Part shown: positions 7,847 to 17,001 of the stretch, in pieces
Numbering within the stretch: position 1 is the stretch's first letter
How the letters are laid out: every line of letters begins with the position of its first letter
Source of the DNA: Bacteroidetes bacterium HGW-Bacteroidetes-6
GTDB lineage: Bacteria; Bacteroidota; Bacteroidia; Bacteroidales; DTU049
DNA: 47,771 nt
Assembly: GCA_002842495.1 (NCBI GenBank)
Contig: PHDB01000025.1
Location: forward strand, 1 to 47,771
Direction of reading: 5' to 3'
Translations under genes and position numbers: made by a program
Notes under the pieces: model-generated
The model's database searches: none
Told to the model about the DNA's origin: nothing
Seen by the model: the letters and a program-made list of their open reading frames with translations, nothing else

Positions 7847-8722
7847 ATGCATAGTACGCTTAATTTGTTTATGACCAGAAAGTTTGAAAAACGCGGACAT
7901 CTTATTCTTATTGGCGGAGCCGAAGACCGCACCGAAGAAAAGGTAGTTCTTTCCAACGTAGTTAAATACACCCAGGCAACCAATATTGTTGTTATTCCTT
8001 CTGCATCGGGCTATCCGGTTGGATTGGGCGAAGATTATTTTTATGCATTCAGCAAATTAGGTGTTCCCGAAGTTCATATACTCGACTTGCGCACACCCGA
8101 AGATTGCACTAAACCTGAACATCTTGAAAAACTTCAGAAATGCAATTTGGTATTTATGACAGGTGGCGATCAGGTTCGGCTTTTTAATGTTATCGGTAAT
8201 ACTCCGGTTCACAATATCATACGCGAACGCAATTTCCACGACGGACTTTCGGTAGCAGGAACTTCTGCCGGAGCTGCAGTTGTCTCGAATCCTATGATTT
8301 ACGATGGGAATATGCTTGGGCTTTACAAAGGTCGTGTTCATTTCAGTGAAGGCTTGGGACTTCTCGAAAATATCACTGTCGACACCCACTTTGTTGCACG
8401 TGGTCGTTTGGGGCGTTTAACCCAGTTTTTATGCACCGGCATCTGCAATTTAGGCATTGGCGTTGGAGAAAATACAGGTTTGTTTATCAAACCCGATTTC
8501 ACTGCCGATGTCATTGGGACTGGCATGGTAACTATAGTAAACACTGGCAATCTCTCTTACAACAACTACCACGATATTACAGAAGATATGCCTATTTCAA
8601 TTCAGGGAATTGAATCTGGGTTTCTGCAACACGGAACATCGTTCGATTTGAAGACATGGAAAATTATTTCCAGTAATCCTATGAAAATAAGCAATAAGCT
8701 TATTGAAGAGATGGAATCGTAG
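7847..8722 (+). CDS. cphB: Cyanophycinase (peptidase S51)
   Basis: A 291-residue serine-type exopeptidase that cuts beta-Asp-Arg dipeptides from cyanophycin, a nitrogen-storage polymer. Visible motifs: LIGGAEDRTEE at the N-terminus, Gln109 in FMTGGDQVRLF, the nucleophile elbow AGTSAGAA (Ser140), and the substrate-binding run DTHFVARGRLGRL (Asp179, Arg185, Arg187, Arg190). As I recall the cyanobacterial enzyme, the residue after the Asp is Gln; here it is Thr. There is no signal peptide, so it is cytosolic. No cyanophycin synthetase or isoaspartyl dipeptidase gene lies in the window. An internal ATG at 7871 is an alternative start. It converges on batE with a 23-nt overlap. Confidence 0.88.
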   Translation: MHSTLNLFMTRKFEKRGHLILIGGAEDRTEEKVVLSNVVKYTQATNIVVIPSASGYPVGLGEDYFYAFSKLGVPEVHILDLRTPEDCTKPEHLEKLQKCNLVFMTGGDQVRLFNVIGNTPVHNIIRERNFHDGLSVAGTSAGAAVVSNPMIYDGNMLGLYKGRVHFSEGLGLLENITVDTHFVARGRLGRLTQFLCTGICNLGIGVGENTGLFIKPDFTADVIGTGMVTIVNTGNLSYNNYHDITEDMPISIQGIESGFLQHGTSFDLKTWKIISSNPMKISNKLIEEMES

Positions 8723-9485
8723 TAGTCAATTTCAACACATCGCTCTCAATCATCCAGCCTGTTGTTCCATCGGGGGCTAACACTTCGATCCAGGGGCTTT
8801 TCGAATCGGTAATTTTCACTTTCACACCCGGGATTAATACGGCAATGCTTGTTCCATCGGCATCGGGTGAACTCTTCATGTTTGATGCTTCGCTAATCAC
8901 AATAGCATATCGACTATTTTTTAGTCTGTAGTTTCCACTGATGCTTTGGGCAAGCGACAATAACAATAACAAAGTTGAAAAAGCCGTCAACACAAAAAAG
9001 AAACGACGGCGTTGAATCTGATTTGAAAGAAGAAACATTAAGAACAATGCCAGAGTCAATACCAGGCAAGCAATTACCGAAAACGCCCACCATCGCCAGC
9101 TCATTACCGAATAAACGGATTTCCAAAAATAGGCAAAAAAATTCTCGGGCACCGATTCCTGATCGCCAAGAATTGTATTGCTTAAAAACTCGAGATTAGT
9201 GCGGGCATCGGAGTTGGAGCCATTGATAAGCAAACTCTTTTCGTAACACCAAATAGCCTGGGCTGAATTGCCATTCCTGTAGTATGCATTTCCCAAATTG
9301 TAATACACATCATCGTCCTGATAACCTTCGCTTAACAATTGCAAATAGCTGCCAATAGCTTGCTGGTAGTTTTTCGCATCGTATTGATTATTGGCATCAA
9401 GGAACAATGAATCGGGCTGTAAATTTGCCCATAAAGCATGAGCAGCTGTAGCTACAACTAAAACAACCACTATTGCTTTTTTCAT
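8700..9485 (-). CDS. batE: BatE: TPR and SH3-domain membrane protein of the aerotolerance operon
   Basis: A 261-residue envelope protein. It has a signal peptide (to about 21), TPR repeats (about 22-105, with VYYNLGNAYYRNGNSAQAIWCY), two membrane helices (about 131-153 and 161-182), and a C-terminal bacterial SH3-like domain ending IEVLAPDGTTGWM. BatE is the last member of the Bacteroides aerotolerance set, and the TPRs suggest a scaffold role. The start at 9485 begins a signal peptide and overlaps the batD stop as ATGA; a longer open frame upstream is inside batD and rejected. Confidence 0.88.
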   Translation of the reverse strand: MKKAIVVVLVVATAAHALWANLQPDSLFLDANNQYDAKNYQQAIGSYLQLLSEGYQDDDVYYNLGNAYYRNGNSAQAIWCYEKSLLINGSNSDARTNLEFLSNTILGDQESVPENFFAYFWKSVYSVMSWRWWAFSVIACLVLTLALFLMFLLSNQIQRRRFFFVLTAFSTLLLLLSLAQSISGNYRLKNSRYAIVISEASNMKSSPDADGTSIAVLIPGVKVKITDSKSPWIEVLAPDGTTGWMIESDVLKLTTTIPSLQ

Positions 9486-11353
9486 ACGCTTTTGGTTGAA
9501 TGGGTTTGTACTTTGATAATCAAATCGGTCGATTTTCGATAAAGATCGCTCATATTCATACGACCAGCATCGGGAGCAAAACGGGCGTAGTCGCATTCGT
9601 CAAGAATAATAGCAAAATCGTCGGCAACAACATCTGGAACATTGCTTCGTCGTAATATTTCGCGAGCGTTATTATGGCTAAGTTCCGAAAATGGAACCGT
9701 GAACTTTTCGTTCAAGTAGAGCCAAAGTGCTTTCGATAATTCGGTATAAAAACCACTTGTATCATTTTTAGCAAGACTATTTCCGGCCAAACGCAAACGT
9801 TTCCGGGCTTGCTTCATTGCCATTCGCATTCTGAATCCAGCAACATCGGCACGTAGTTGAATACGGCTTCTGAAATAATAAAGCAGCGCTCCAAAAACAA
9901 AAAACAAAAATCCGATTAAACCCCAATATATTCCTGAAAAGCCAAACCGATGTTCGTTATCCTGCAGACCAGAAACCGATTCGTGAATATGTAGAATATC
10001 ATCGGCTACTTTCTTTTCGGAACTAACACGGGTACCACTCCCCTGAAGCACTTTCAGTTCAACATCGGGCAAATTGAACGAATTGTAACGACCTGTTACG
10101 GGGTCAAAACTTGAAAAAATCCCCGGGTTAATCTTATAATCGCCTGGTACCGAAGGTTGCAATAAAAATTCAAACGTACGTGTTCCCTGAATTCCGGTGG
10201 CTGTTTTATCAAAGCTATCGGTGATATCGGGGTCAAAAACCTCAAATCCGGCAGGCCACTCTGGTTCAGGCCATTCAAGCAGTGGCAGATTTCCGGCTCC
10301 GCTTACCGATATTTTTAAAGTCACCCCATCTCCGGTAAAACATTTATTGCGGTCAAGCTCGGCACTCACCTGGAAATTGCCAACAGCTCCCGAAAATCTT
10401 TCGGGTTGCCCAGCCGCAGGCAAATCCGAGACAACCATTTCGACAGGATTGCTCGCCAGAGTTCGTTTTTCGGTAGTAGAGCCAAATCCGGCGAAAGGAT
10501 TTGAATTGGAACTTCCAAACGGGTCTTTGAAAAACTGATCGAAAACACTGAACGGATTCGACATTTGCTGATTCGGAACTCTGACAATTGCTTCGATATC
10601 GAGAGATGGAATAGTAAGCAAGCCTGTCTTTTGTGCAATGAGCGAAACTACCCGAAATTCACCAACCATATAAGGTTTACCATCAACAGTTTCCTCCCAT
10701 GTTTTTGCATTTTTTGTCGGGTCGGTGAGTTCTTCGATCCAGAATCCATCCATACCCGGGGTTTTATCGACACCATATTGCGAAATATCGTATTGTGTAT
10801 AAATACGATACGAAACCGTGAATTGCTCTCCCAGATAAACATGGGTTTTGGATGGAATAGCTCTGATGAAAACAGCATTCTTATCCGTGCTTGTTGCCGC
10901 TGACTGCTGGCCAGGTTGAACATTCCGATTTGCTGTTGCATTGCCATTGCTTACAGCCGCCCCTCCTGCAGTTACTTTCACAGTCACTTGATTCGACGAA
11001 TACCACTGACCACTTACTTTTACCTTTGCAGGTCCAACACTATAACTTCCTGCTGCTTTTGGCACAAGTGTAAAAATCCATTTCGACTCCCCGTTATTGT
11101 TCGAAACAATTTGGTTGTTGATAATTACCTGCATATTGCCCCCACCTGTGTACGATTGTTGCGAAATAACCCGAAATCCATCAAAAGATGGTTTGCTGAA
11201 AATTTCGGCATTGGCTCCTTTCAACGAAAAGGTAATATTCACTTTCCCATTAAGAGGTATCGACGAATAATCGGCACTTGCAGTAAAATCGATTTGGGCT
11301 TGAGAGACTGTAGCCGACCAAAAGAATAGTGTTATCAATAAAATCTGCTTCAT
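9482..11353 (-). CDS. batD: BatD: large periplasmic protein of the aerotolerance operon
   Basis: A 623-residue protein with signal peptide (ending SQAQ), a long periplasmic beta-rich region (about 21-470) carrying an asparagine/glycine-rich linker near 130-155, one membrane helix (about 475-494) and a cytoplasmic helical tail. This is the BatD (oxygen tolerance) layout. The start is the ATG at 11353, 2 nt after the batC stop; an in-frame TTG 9 nt earlier overlaps batC and is less likely. Stop and batE start overlap as ATGA. It is inferred to form a membrane complex with the VWA proteins BatA and BatB. Confidence 0.9.
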   Translation of the reverse strand: MKQILLITLFFWSATVSQAQIDFTASADYSSIPLNGKVNITFSLKGANAEIFSKPSFDGFRVISQQSYTGGGNMQVIINNQIVSNNNGESKWIFTLVPKAAGSYSVGPAKVKVSGQWYSSNQVTVKVTAGGAAVSNGNATANRNVQPGQQSAATSTDKNAVFIRAIPSKTHVYLGEQFTVSYRIYTQYDISQYGVDKTPGMDGFWIEELTDPTKNAKTWEETVDGKPYMVGEFRVVSLIAQKTGLLTIPSLDIEAIVRVPNQQMSNPFSVFDQFFKDPFGSSNSNPFAGFGSTTEKRTLASNPVEMVVSDLPAAGQPERFSGAVGNFQVSAELDRNKCFTGDGVTLKISVSGAGNLPLLEWPEPEWPAGFEVFDPDITDSFDKTATGIQGTRTFEFLLQPSVPGDYKINPGIFSSFDPVTGRYNSFNLPDVELKVLQGSGTRVSSEKKVADDILHIHESVSGLQDNEHRFGFSGIYWGLIGFLFFVFGALLYYFRSRIQLRADVAGFRMRMAMKQARKRLRLAGNSLAKNDTSGFYTELSKALWLYLNEKFTVPFSELSHNNAREILRRSNVPDVVADDFAIILDECDYARFAPDAGRMNMSDLYRKSTDLIIKVQTHSTKSV

Positions 11354-11355
11354 GA

Positions 11356-12147
11356 CTACCAATCTTTTGTATTTGATCCGGCCGAAGTGCCGTCTTCCTG
11401 TCCAGCATGCACTTCGCGTAAGGTTTGCTTTTCCTTGTTTTGCAAGGCCTTCAGCATTTTATCGGCTTGTGCAGGACTCAGCTCATTTTTCCCTTGTGTT
11501 TTGTCCTGATTTTGATCTTTGTTCTGGTTTTGCTTGTCCTGACTTTTGTCTTGGTCTTGCTTATCCTTGTCCTGACCTTGCTTGTCTTTATTTTGATCTT
11601 GCTTATTTTGATCCTGCTTATCCTTATTTGAGTCTTGCTTGTTTTGATCCTGATTCTGTTTTTCCTGGTCTTTATTTTGGTTCTGATCTTTATTTTGTTG
11701 CTGCTGCTGTTGTTGCTGCTTCTTCAGCATTTTAAGTGCATACGACAGATTATAACGCGAATCCTCATCCATCGGGTTTAATTTCAACGCATTAGCATAA
11801 GCAGAAACACCTTGTTCGTAGTTTTTCTCTTGCATGAAAGTGTTTCCAATATTGTGGTAAAGTCTGCTTTGTGTTTCGCTGTTAAGCGAATCCGAAAGCA
11901 GTGAAGAATACATTTCGCGGGCACCCTGATAATCACCGCTTTTATACAGGGTGTTTGCCAGATTATATTTAGCCTGAAATCCATACTGCGATTGCTGCTC
12001 CATGCTCTTTCGGTACAAGCCGGCTGCTTTTTCAAACTCATTGTTTCTATAGGCCGTGTTGCCATCAACAATATTACGAGCAGCATTCTGGCTCATTGCC
12101 GAAATAGCTGTATTCAAAATCAAAACTAAAATCATCAAATATTTCAT
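11356..12147 (-). CDS. batC: BatC: TPR protein with a long Q/K/D/N-rich tail
   Basis: A 263-residue protein: signal peptide (1-20), three TPR-like repeats (about 22-140, ending NPMDEDSRYNLSYALKMLKK), then a striking low-complexity segment (about 143-220) of eight glutamines followed by repeated K-D-Q-N blocks, and a short conserved C-terminus (NELSPAQADKMLKALQN). TPR plus a charged repeat is usual for BatC, though this one is long. The start at 12147 is set by a strong Shine-Dalgarno AAAGGAGGT just upstream, rare in this phylum, and by the ATGA overlap with batB. It probably scaffolds the Bat complex in the periplasm. Confidence 0.88.
   Translation of the reverse strand: MKYLMILVLILNTAISAMSQNAARNIVDGNTAYRNNEFEKAAGLYRKSMEQQSQYGFQAKYNLANTLYKSGDYQGAREMYSSLLSDSLNSETQSRLYHNIGNTFMQEKNYEQGVSAYANALKLNPMDEDSRYNLSYALKMLKKQQQQQQQQNKDQNQNKDQEKQNQDQNKQDSNKDKQDQNKQDQNKDKQGQDKDKQDQDKSQDKQNQNKDQNQDKTQGKNELSPAQADKMLKALQNKEKQTLREVHAGQEDGTSAGSNTKDW
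11488..11721 (-). repeat. Low-complexity coding repeat inside batC
   Basis: About 230 bp encoding Q8 followed by irregular K/D/Q/N blocks. At DNA level it is built from variants of CAAAATAAAGAT-like and CAGGACAAG-like units. It keeps an open frame and is absent from the neighbours. Such tracts change length readily by slippage. Confidence 0.8.
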
Positions 12148-13190
12148 ACCGACCTCCTTTCGATGAAGTTTCGCAAACTGTCTTGCCATTTCATGCGTTT
12201 TTCGTTGAGAAAGAATTCGAATACAAGCACAAGAAAAGCTGGAATCAAGAACCAAAGATACAGCGAATTAAAATCGGAGAATTGCATCGATCGGTTATCG
12301 TCTTTTTCCATTTTATCAATTTCTGCCGAAATACTTTCGGCAGCATTTCCCAAATTCTCACTTGAAATAAAGATACCTCCAGTTGATTCGGCCAGCCCGG
12401 CCAAAAATTTCTCATCGGGCTTTGTTATCACCGTATTACCTTCGCTATCTTTTTTGTAGCCCGAACGAACCCCTCCTGTGTATTTGGGAATCGGACCTCC
12501 CTTTTCTGTTCCGATAGCAATAGTATGAACCGGTATTTTCCTTTTGGCAAGTTCGTTTACCACACTATTGGGATATCCTTCAAAATCTTCACCATCGCTA
12601 AGAAATACAATCGCCGGATGTTTCGATTTACTGCTATCAATGCTTGTTATTGCAGTACGCAACGCCAGTTCGATAGCTGTTCCCTGCTTGCTGATAAGAT
12701 CGGGTGATAAATTACGGACAAACATGGCTGCCGCCGATTGATCGATAGTCATTGGAAGTTGAATAAAAGCATCGCCGGCAAAAACAACCATTCCGACCCG
12801 ATCGGAGCCCATACGTTCAATAATTCCAAGCAAAATTTGCTGTGCTTTCTCAAGACGATTGGGCTTAATGTCTTCGCACATCATCGAATTGCTTATATCA
12901 ACAACAAATTGAATGTCACTGCCCTTGCTCTGTACTTGCCGGTTAACTTTTTTCCCGGCCAATGGGTTAGCCTCCACAAAACCAAGCAATATAATTGTAA
13001 TAGCCAATAGCGTGAATTTCGATATGGCTTTATATTTTGAAAAGCCTGGAATCGAAAGTTGACGATTCGATTCTGAAAACCAGCTGCGAAGCGTTTTTTG
13101 TCGCATGGAAAAATGCAGGAGAAACAGACCGGCCGGAATCAGAAGGGCTGCCAACCACCAAAAATATTCGGGATGTTCAAAACGATACAT
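12144..13190 (-). CDS. batB: BatB: VWA-domain membrane protein
   Basis: A 348-residue protein with two N-terminal membrane helices (about 9-28 and 57-72), a von Willebrand factor A domain and a C-terminal helix (about 310-330). The MIDAS metal site is visible as VVDISNSMM (Asp98, Ser100, Ser102), with the later TAIELAL and FLSDGED loops. VWA proteins of this operon bind partners through the metal site. It is 11 nt downstream of batA and overlaps batC as ATGA, so translation is probably coupled. The MIDAS motif has Asn where BatA has Gly. Confidence 0.92.
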   Translation of the reverse strand: MYRFEHPEYFWWLAALLIPAGLFLLHFSMRQKTLRSWFSESNRQLSIPGFSKYKAISKFTLLAITIILLGFVEANPLAGKKVNRQVQSKGSDIQFVVDISNSMMCEDIKPNRLEKAQQILLGIIERMGSDRVGMVVFAGDAFIQLPMTIDQSAAAMFVRNLSPDLISKQGTAIELALRTAITSIDSSKSKHPAIVFLSDGEDFEGYPNSVVNELAKRKIPVHTIAIGTEKGGPIPKYTGGVRSGYKKDSEGNTVITKPDEKFLAGLAESTGGIFISSENLGNAAESISAEIDKMEKDDNRSMQFSDFNSLYLWFLIPAFLVLVFEFFLNEKRMKWQDSLRNFIERRSV

Positions 13191-13201
13191 AACAATTGGG
13201 A

Positions 13202-14203
13202 TTATGGCATAATTCGCAAAAAAGAATAACGTAAAAAAATCTCCAGCAAAAGCAATGCAATGGATAGAAAAACCGGATAGAAAAACAAATCGTGTTTATC
13301 GGACATCCGTGAAACATCGATACGTGTTTTTTCCATCTGATCGATTTCACCATACACCGTTTCAAGCGACTCATTGTCGGTTGCACGGAAATACTTTCCA
13401 CCAGTAGCTTCGGCCATTTCTTTCAAAAGATCTTCATCAAGATTGGCCTTAACATAGCTATAACTGGTTCCCATTAAAGTTTGAACAGGATAGGGTGCTT
13501 CTCCATAGGAGCCAACGCCAACTGCGTATAACCGAATTCCGTACAATTTTGCCATCGAAGCTGCATTGCGCGGATCGACAAACCCACTATTATTGATTCC
13601 ATCGGTTAGCAAAATAATAACCTTGCTTTCGGCTTTACTGTAGCGAAGACGATCTACTGCAATTCCAACTGCATCACCAATAGCTGTCCCATCGCGTACA
13701 ATTCCGTTTTTAATATCGGCCAGTAAGCGCTTTAAGACTGCATGGTCGGCAGTAAGCGGGCATTGCGTAAATGCAGCACCACTAAACGCGACAAGACCAA
13801 TACGGTCGTTTGGACGCTTGGCAATAAACTGATCAGCCACTGTTTTGGCCGCCTCGAGTCGGTTGGGTTTAAAATCTTCGGCAAGCATACTACCCGAAAC
13901 ATCGTTGACCAGTATGATGTCGATACCTTCTATATTATAGTTGTCGTGAAAACTATAAGTTTGCGGCCGGGCAACAGCCACAATAATCATAGCTATTGCT
14001 ATCATTCGCACTGCGGGCATCGATCGGAAAAGTTGTTCCCGAAACGAACGTCCCACATTCTTGATTGATTGAAGCGAAGGAAGGTTTACAGCATGACGTT
14101 GATTGCTGAAATTACGGATATACCACCATACCATGAGAGGGATAACGGCCATGAGCAAAAATGCCCAGGGATGTTCAAACGAAATATCACTTGGCCATTT
14201 CAT
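13202..14203 (-). CDS. batA: BatA: VWA-domain membrane protein
   Basis: A 333-residue paralogue of BatB with the same layout: N-terminal helices (about 14-30 and 62-77), VWA domain with an intact MIDAS (ILVNDVSGSM, Asp101; later DGTAIGDAV and LLTDGINN), and a C-terminal membrane helix (about 308-325). BatA and BatB are expected to form the membrane core of the complex, activated or remodelled by the MoxR ATPase encoded upstream. Its start lies 17 nt inside the preceding gene. Confidence 0.92.
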   Translation of the reverse strand: MKWPSDISFEHPWAFLLMAVIPLMVWWYIRNFSNQRHAVNLPSLQSIKNVGRSFREQLFRSMPAVRMIAIAMIIVAVARPQTYSFHDNYNIEGIDIILVNDVSGSMLAEDFKPNRLEAAKTVADQFIAKRPNDRIGLVAFSGAAFTQCPLTADHAVLKRLLADIKNGIVRDGTAIGDAVGIAVDRLRYSKAESKVIILLTDGINNSGFVDPRNAASMAKLYGIRLYAVGVGSYGEAPYPVQTLMGTSYSYVKANLDEDLLKEMAEATGGKYFRATDNESLETVYGEIDQMEKTRIDVSRMSDKHDLFFYPVFLSIALLLLEIFLRYSFLRIMP

Positions 14204-15134
14204 TGTCAGTCAGATTTAATTCAACAGGACGTGTTTCTTCAACAAAAGCAATGGCATCGCCGAGTGATTTTTCGAACATCCCCGGCTGTGGCTTAAATCG
14301 TGCAAATTTGGCCATATCGGCCACTTGCAACACACTCAACAATTTAGCATTTGCCTGAGCAGGCATTGCAGCTGCTAACACAGCATTCATCATTTCAGAC
14401 GAAACCATTTCGGCTGCATGAATATGATGTGCATAAAATAAGTATTTACGAAGAATATCAGTTACTTCCTTATAGAAATCGCCGGGAAGCATACTCATCC
14501 AATCACGATTTTCCTGCATCTTCCGCAAAGCTTCGAGTGCACGTTCTACCGGATTTTCCCAGACCACTTCTTCTTCTGCAACCGGTATCTGCTTTCGACG
14601 TTTTCTTATAAAATTAAAAATAAAAAACGCAACAATGGCCAGTAAAACACCACCAACAACATACCAAAGCCATCTAAAGTCAGTTTCTTCCGGCACATCG
14701 TAAATATCTTTTACATCCTTTACAGCTGCAGTGGTATCAACCGGAACGGTGGTAGCATACAAAAACAGCGAGTCGCTCTGAAGCAAAACGGTATCGGTCC
14801 CCGACACACACATAGCTTGCAATGCAGGAAAAACAAAATTTCCGCTATCGTAAACCGAAACAGTCAACTTCTGGCTCGTTCGCTGACTCCCATTTAGTTT
14901 TTCGGTGATAATCTGTTGTTTGTCGATAACTTCAATGCCTCCCGGGAGTGAATCGGGTATCTGCGGCATCAAAACCACTTTTGATCCGGCTGGCACATCG
15001 AAAGACCACAATACGGTTGATAATTCACCGACGCGGATTGAGTCGGGACTCATGCTCAAACGAATACGCTGTTGTGCATTGGCACTAAAAGCAATCACAA
15101 TGAGCAACAAAAACAAAACAATCAACTGTTTCAT
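14187..15134 (-). CDS. Membrane-anchored companion protein of the Bat operon (DUF4381-like)
   Basis: A 315-residue protein: signal peptide (to about 20), a beta-rich periplasmic domain (about 21-150) opening with RIRLSMSPDSIRVGEL, one membrane helix (about 154-175, WLWYVVGGVLLAIVAFF), then a cytoplasmic helical domain with NPVERALEALRKM and YKEVTDILRKYLF. The topology mirrors BatD in smaller form. A gene of this type usually sits between DUF58 and batA in Bacteroidota. It overlaps batA by 17 nt and the DUF58 gene by 4 nt. The name by homology is uncertain; membership of the complex is inferred from position. Confidence 0.8.
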   Translation of the reverse strand: MKQLIVLFLLLIVIAFSANAQQRIRLSMSPDSIRVGELSTVLWSFDVPAGSKVVLMPQIPDSLPGGIEVIDKQQIITEKLNGSQRTSQKLTVSVYDSGNFVFPALQAMCVSGTDTVLLQSDSLFLYATTVPVDTTAAVKDVKDIYDVPEETDFRWLWYVVGGVLLAIVAFFIFNFIRKRRKQIPVAEEEVVWENPVERALEALRKMQENRDWMSMLPGDFYKEVTDILRKYLFYAHHIHAAEMVSSEMMNAVLAAAMPAQANAKLLSVLQVADMAKFARFKPQPGMFEKSLGDAIAFVEETRPVELNLTDNEMAK

Positions 15135-16006
15135 ACTCTTTTCTCCCTCCGTTTGAACAATTGCGCCAAAGGTTTCACATAATCGACATCGGTTTGAATT
15201 TCAACCACATCTATATTGAAACGGGCTGCTGTATTGATAAGATATTGCTGCTGATGTTTCCACCATGCGCGATACGCTTTTCCCGAAGACCCACGAGGAT
15301 CGATTGCGCGAACCAATCCCGTTTCGGAATCGCGTGCCATAAACAAGGTTTTTCCAGGAATTTGAGTCTCAATGGGGTCCGAAATCCGTAGGGCTACAAG
15401 ATCGTGTTTACGGGCTGTAACTGCAAATGCTTTTTCGTAGCCATTATCGATGAAATCGGAAATGCAAAAAACAATCGACCTTCGGCGAATCACATTGTTA
15501 AAAAATTCGAGTGCAGCCGAAACATTGGTTCCTTGCCCTTCGGGCTTAAATGTAATTAGTTCGCGAATTATTCGCAGAATATGTTGATGCCCTTTTTTAG
15601 GTGGAATAAACTTCTCAATTCTATCAGAAAAGAATACAACTCCAACCTTGTCGTTGTTACCCAAAGCTGAAAAAGCAAGTGTCCCGGCCAATTCGGCAAT
15701 ACGTTCATTTTTAGAAGGACCAAGCGAGCCAATCATATTGGAACCGCTCACATCAATCAACAAAATAACAGTAAGTTCCCGTTCTTCTTCAAACACCTTT
15801 ACAAAAGGATGATTGAAGCGTGCCGTCACATTCCAGTCGATGCTTCGCAGGTCGTCGCCATAACCATATTCTCGAACTTCGCTAAATGTCATCCCCCGGC
15901 CTTTAAAGGCGCTGTGATACTGACCCGCCAAAGTTGCATCGGTGAGTCGCCGGGTTTTGATTTCAATAAGACGGACTTTTTTCGATATTTGAAAATCTTT
16001 TTCCAT
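15131..16006 (-). CDS. DUF58 protein with VWA-like fold
   Basis: A 291-residue cytosolic protein of the DUF58 family, which almost always lies beside moxR. The DUF58 core GMTFSEVREYGYGDDLRSID is at about 39-58, followed by a VWA-type site LLIDVSGSN (about 84-92). There are no membrane helices. The start is the ATG at 16006, whose first base is the last base of the moxR stop codon (TGATG); a GTG one codon earlier overlaps moxR further. It probably links the ATPase to the membrane VWA proteins. Confidence 0.9.
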   Translation of the reverse strand: MEKDFQISKKVRLIEIKTRRLTDATLAGQYHSAFKGRGMTFSEVREYGYGDDLRSIDWNVTARFNHPFVKVFEEERELTVILLIDVSGSNMIGSLGPSKNERIAELAGTLAFSALGNNDKVGVVFFSDRIEKFIPPKKGHQHILRIIRELITFKPEGQGTNVSAALEFFNNVIRRRSIVFCISDFIDNGYEKAFAVTARKHDLVALRISDPIETQIPGKTLFMARDSETGLVRAIDPRGSSGKAYRAWWKHQQQYLINTAARFNIDVVEIQTDVDYVKPLAQLFKRREKRV

Positions 16007-17001
16007 CACGGAACCTGAACAGCATTAAGAATATCAACAATAATCTGGTCCGTCGAAATATTTTCGGCTTCGGCTTCGTACGAAAGTCCGATGCGGTGGC
16101 GCATCACATCAGCTGCAACTGCTCTGATATCTTCGGGAAGCACATAACCACGCTTGCTGAGTAACGCATAAGCCTTTGAAGCCAGAGCCATGTTGATTCC
16201 AGCTCGTGGCGAGGCTCCATAATTAATCATGTCTTTATATTTTACCAGACCGTAACGCGCCGGAAATCTGCTCGCAAAAACAATATCGGTAATATAGTTT
16301 TCAATTTTTTCGTCAAGATAAATATCGTGAACCAATTTACGGGCATTCAATATCTGTTCAACAGTAGCTACTTTAGATGGAACAGGATAGCTTGGCGCCA
16401 GATTTTGCCTGATAATCAGTTTTTCTTCTTCTTTCTCGGGATAAGAAACCAACACTTTCATCATAAAACGATCGACCTGAGCTTCGGGAAGCGGATAAGT
16501 GCCTTCCTGCTCAATGGGGTTCTGGGTTGCCATAACCAAAAAAGGTTCCTTGAGTTCATGTGTTGTTTCACCAATGGTCACCTGTCGTTCTTGCATCGCT
16601 TCAAGAAGAGCACTCTGTACTTTGGCCGGAGAACGGTTAATTTCATCGGCAAGAATAAAATGAGAAAAAACAGGACCTTTTTTTACCATAAACTGCTCTG
16701 ACTTAGGACTGTATATCATGGTTCCGATAAGATCGGCTGGTAACAGGTCGGGAGTAAACTGTATTCTGCTGAATTTTGCATCAAGCGTTGCAGCCAACGA
16801 TTTAATGGCCAGTGTTTTTGCCAGCCCCGGCACACCTTCGAGCAATAAATGCCCATTGGCAAATAATGCGATCAGTAAGCGGTCAACCATGTGTTTCTGG
16901 CCAATAATACTCTTGCCCAGTTCCATACGAATAATATCAACAAATGCACTTTCGTGCGCGATACGTTCGTTAAGTTCGTGAATGTCAACAGTTGGGGTCA
17001 T
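16006..17001 (-). CDS. MoxR-family AAA+ ATPase
   Basis: A 331-residue AAA+ ATPase of the MoxR/RavA clade, the first gene of the Bat operon. Walker A is GVPGLAKT (about 56-63), Walker B FILADEINRSPAKVQ (about 115-130), sensor 1 VMATQNPIEQEGTY, and sensor 2 lies in GASPRAGINMA. MoxR ATPases act as chaperones that remodel complexes together with VWA partners. I chose the ATG at 17001; the frame extends upstream to a GTG but that stretch looks non-coding. The divergent lipoprotein gene begins at 17157, so the operon promoter lies in between. Confidence 0.92.
   Translation of the reverse strand: MTPTVDIHELNERIAHESAFVDIIRMELGKSIIGQKHMVDRLLIALFANGHLLLEGVPGLAKTLAIKSLAATLDAKFSRIQFTPDLLPADLIGTMIYSPKSEQFMVKKGPVFSHFILADEINRSPAKVQSALLEAMQERQVTIGETTHELKEPFLVMATQNPIEQEGTYPLPEAQVDRFMMKVLVSYPEKEEEKLIIRQNLAPSYPVPSKVATVEQILNARKLVHDIYLDEKIENYITDIVFASRFPARYGLVKYKDMINYGASPRAGINMALASKAYALLSKRGYVLPEDIRAVAADVMRHRIGLSYEAEAENISTDQIIVDILNAVQVP

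Noticed and set aside
11488-11721. A CRISPR-like or tandem repeat array
   Set aside because: The units are irregular, have no unique spacers and encode the K/D/Q/N tail of BatC in one open frame.
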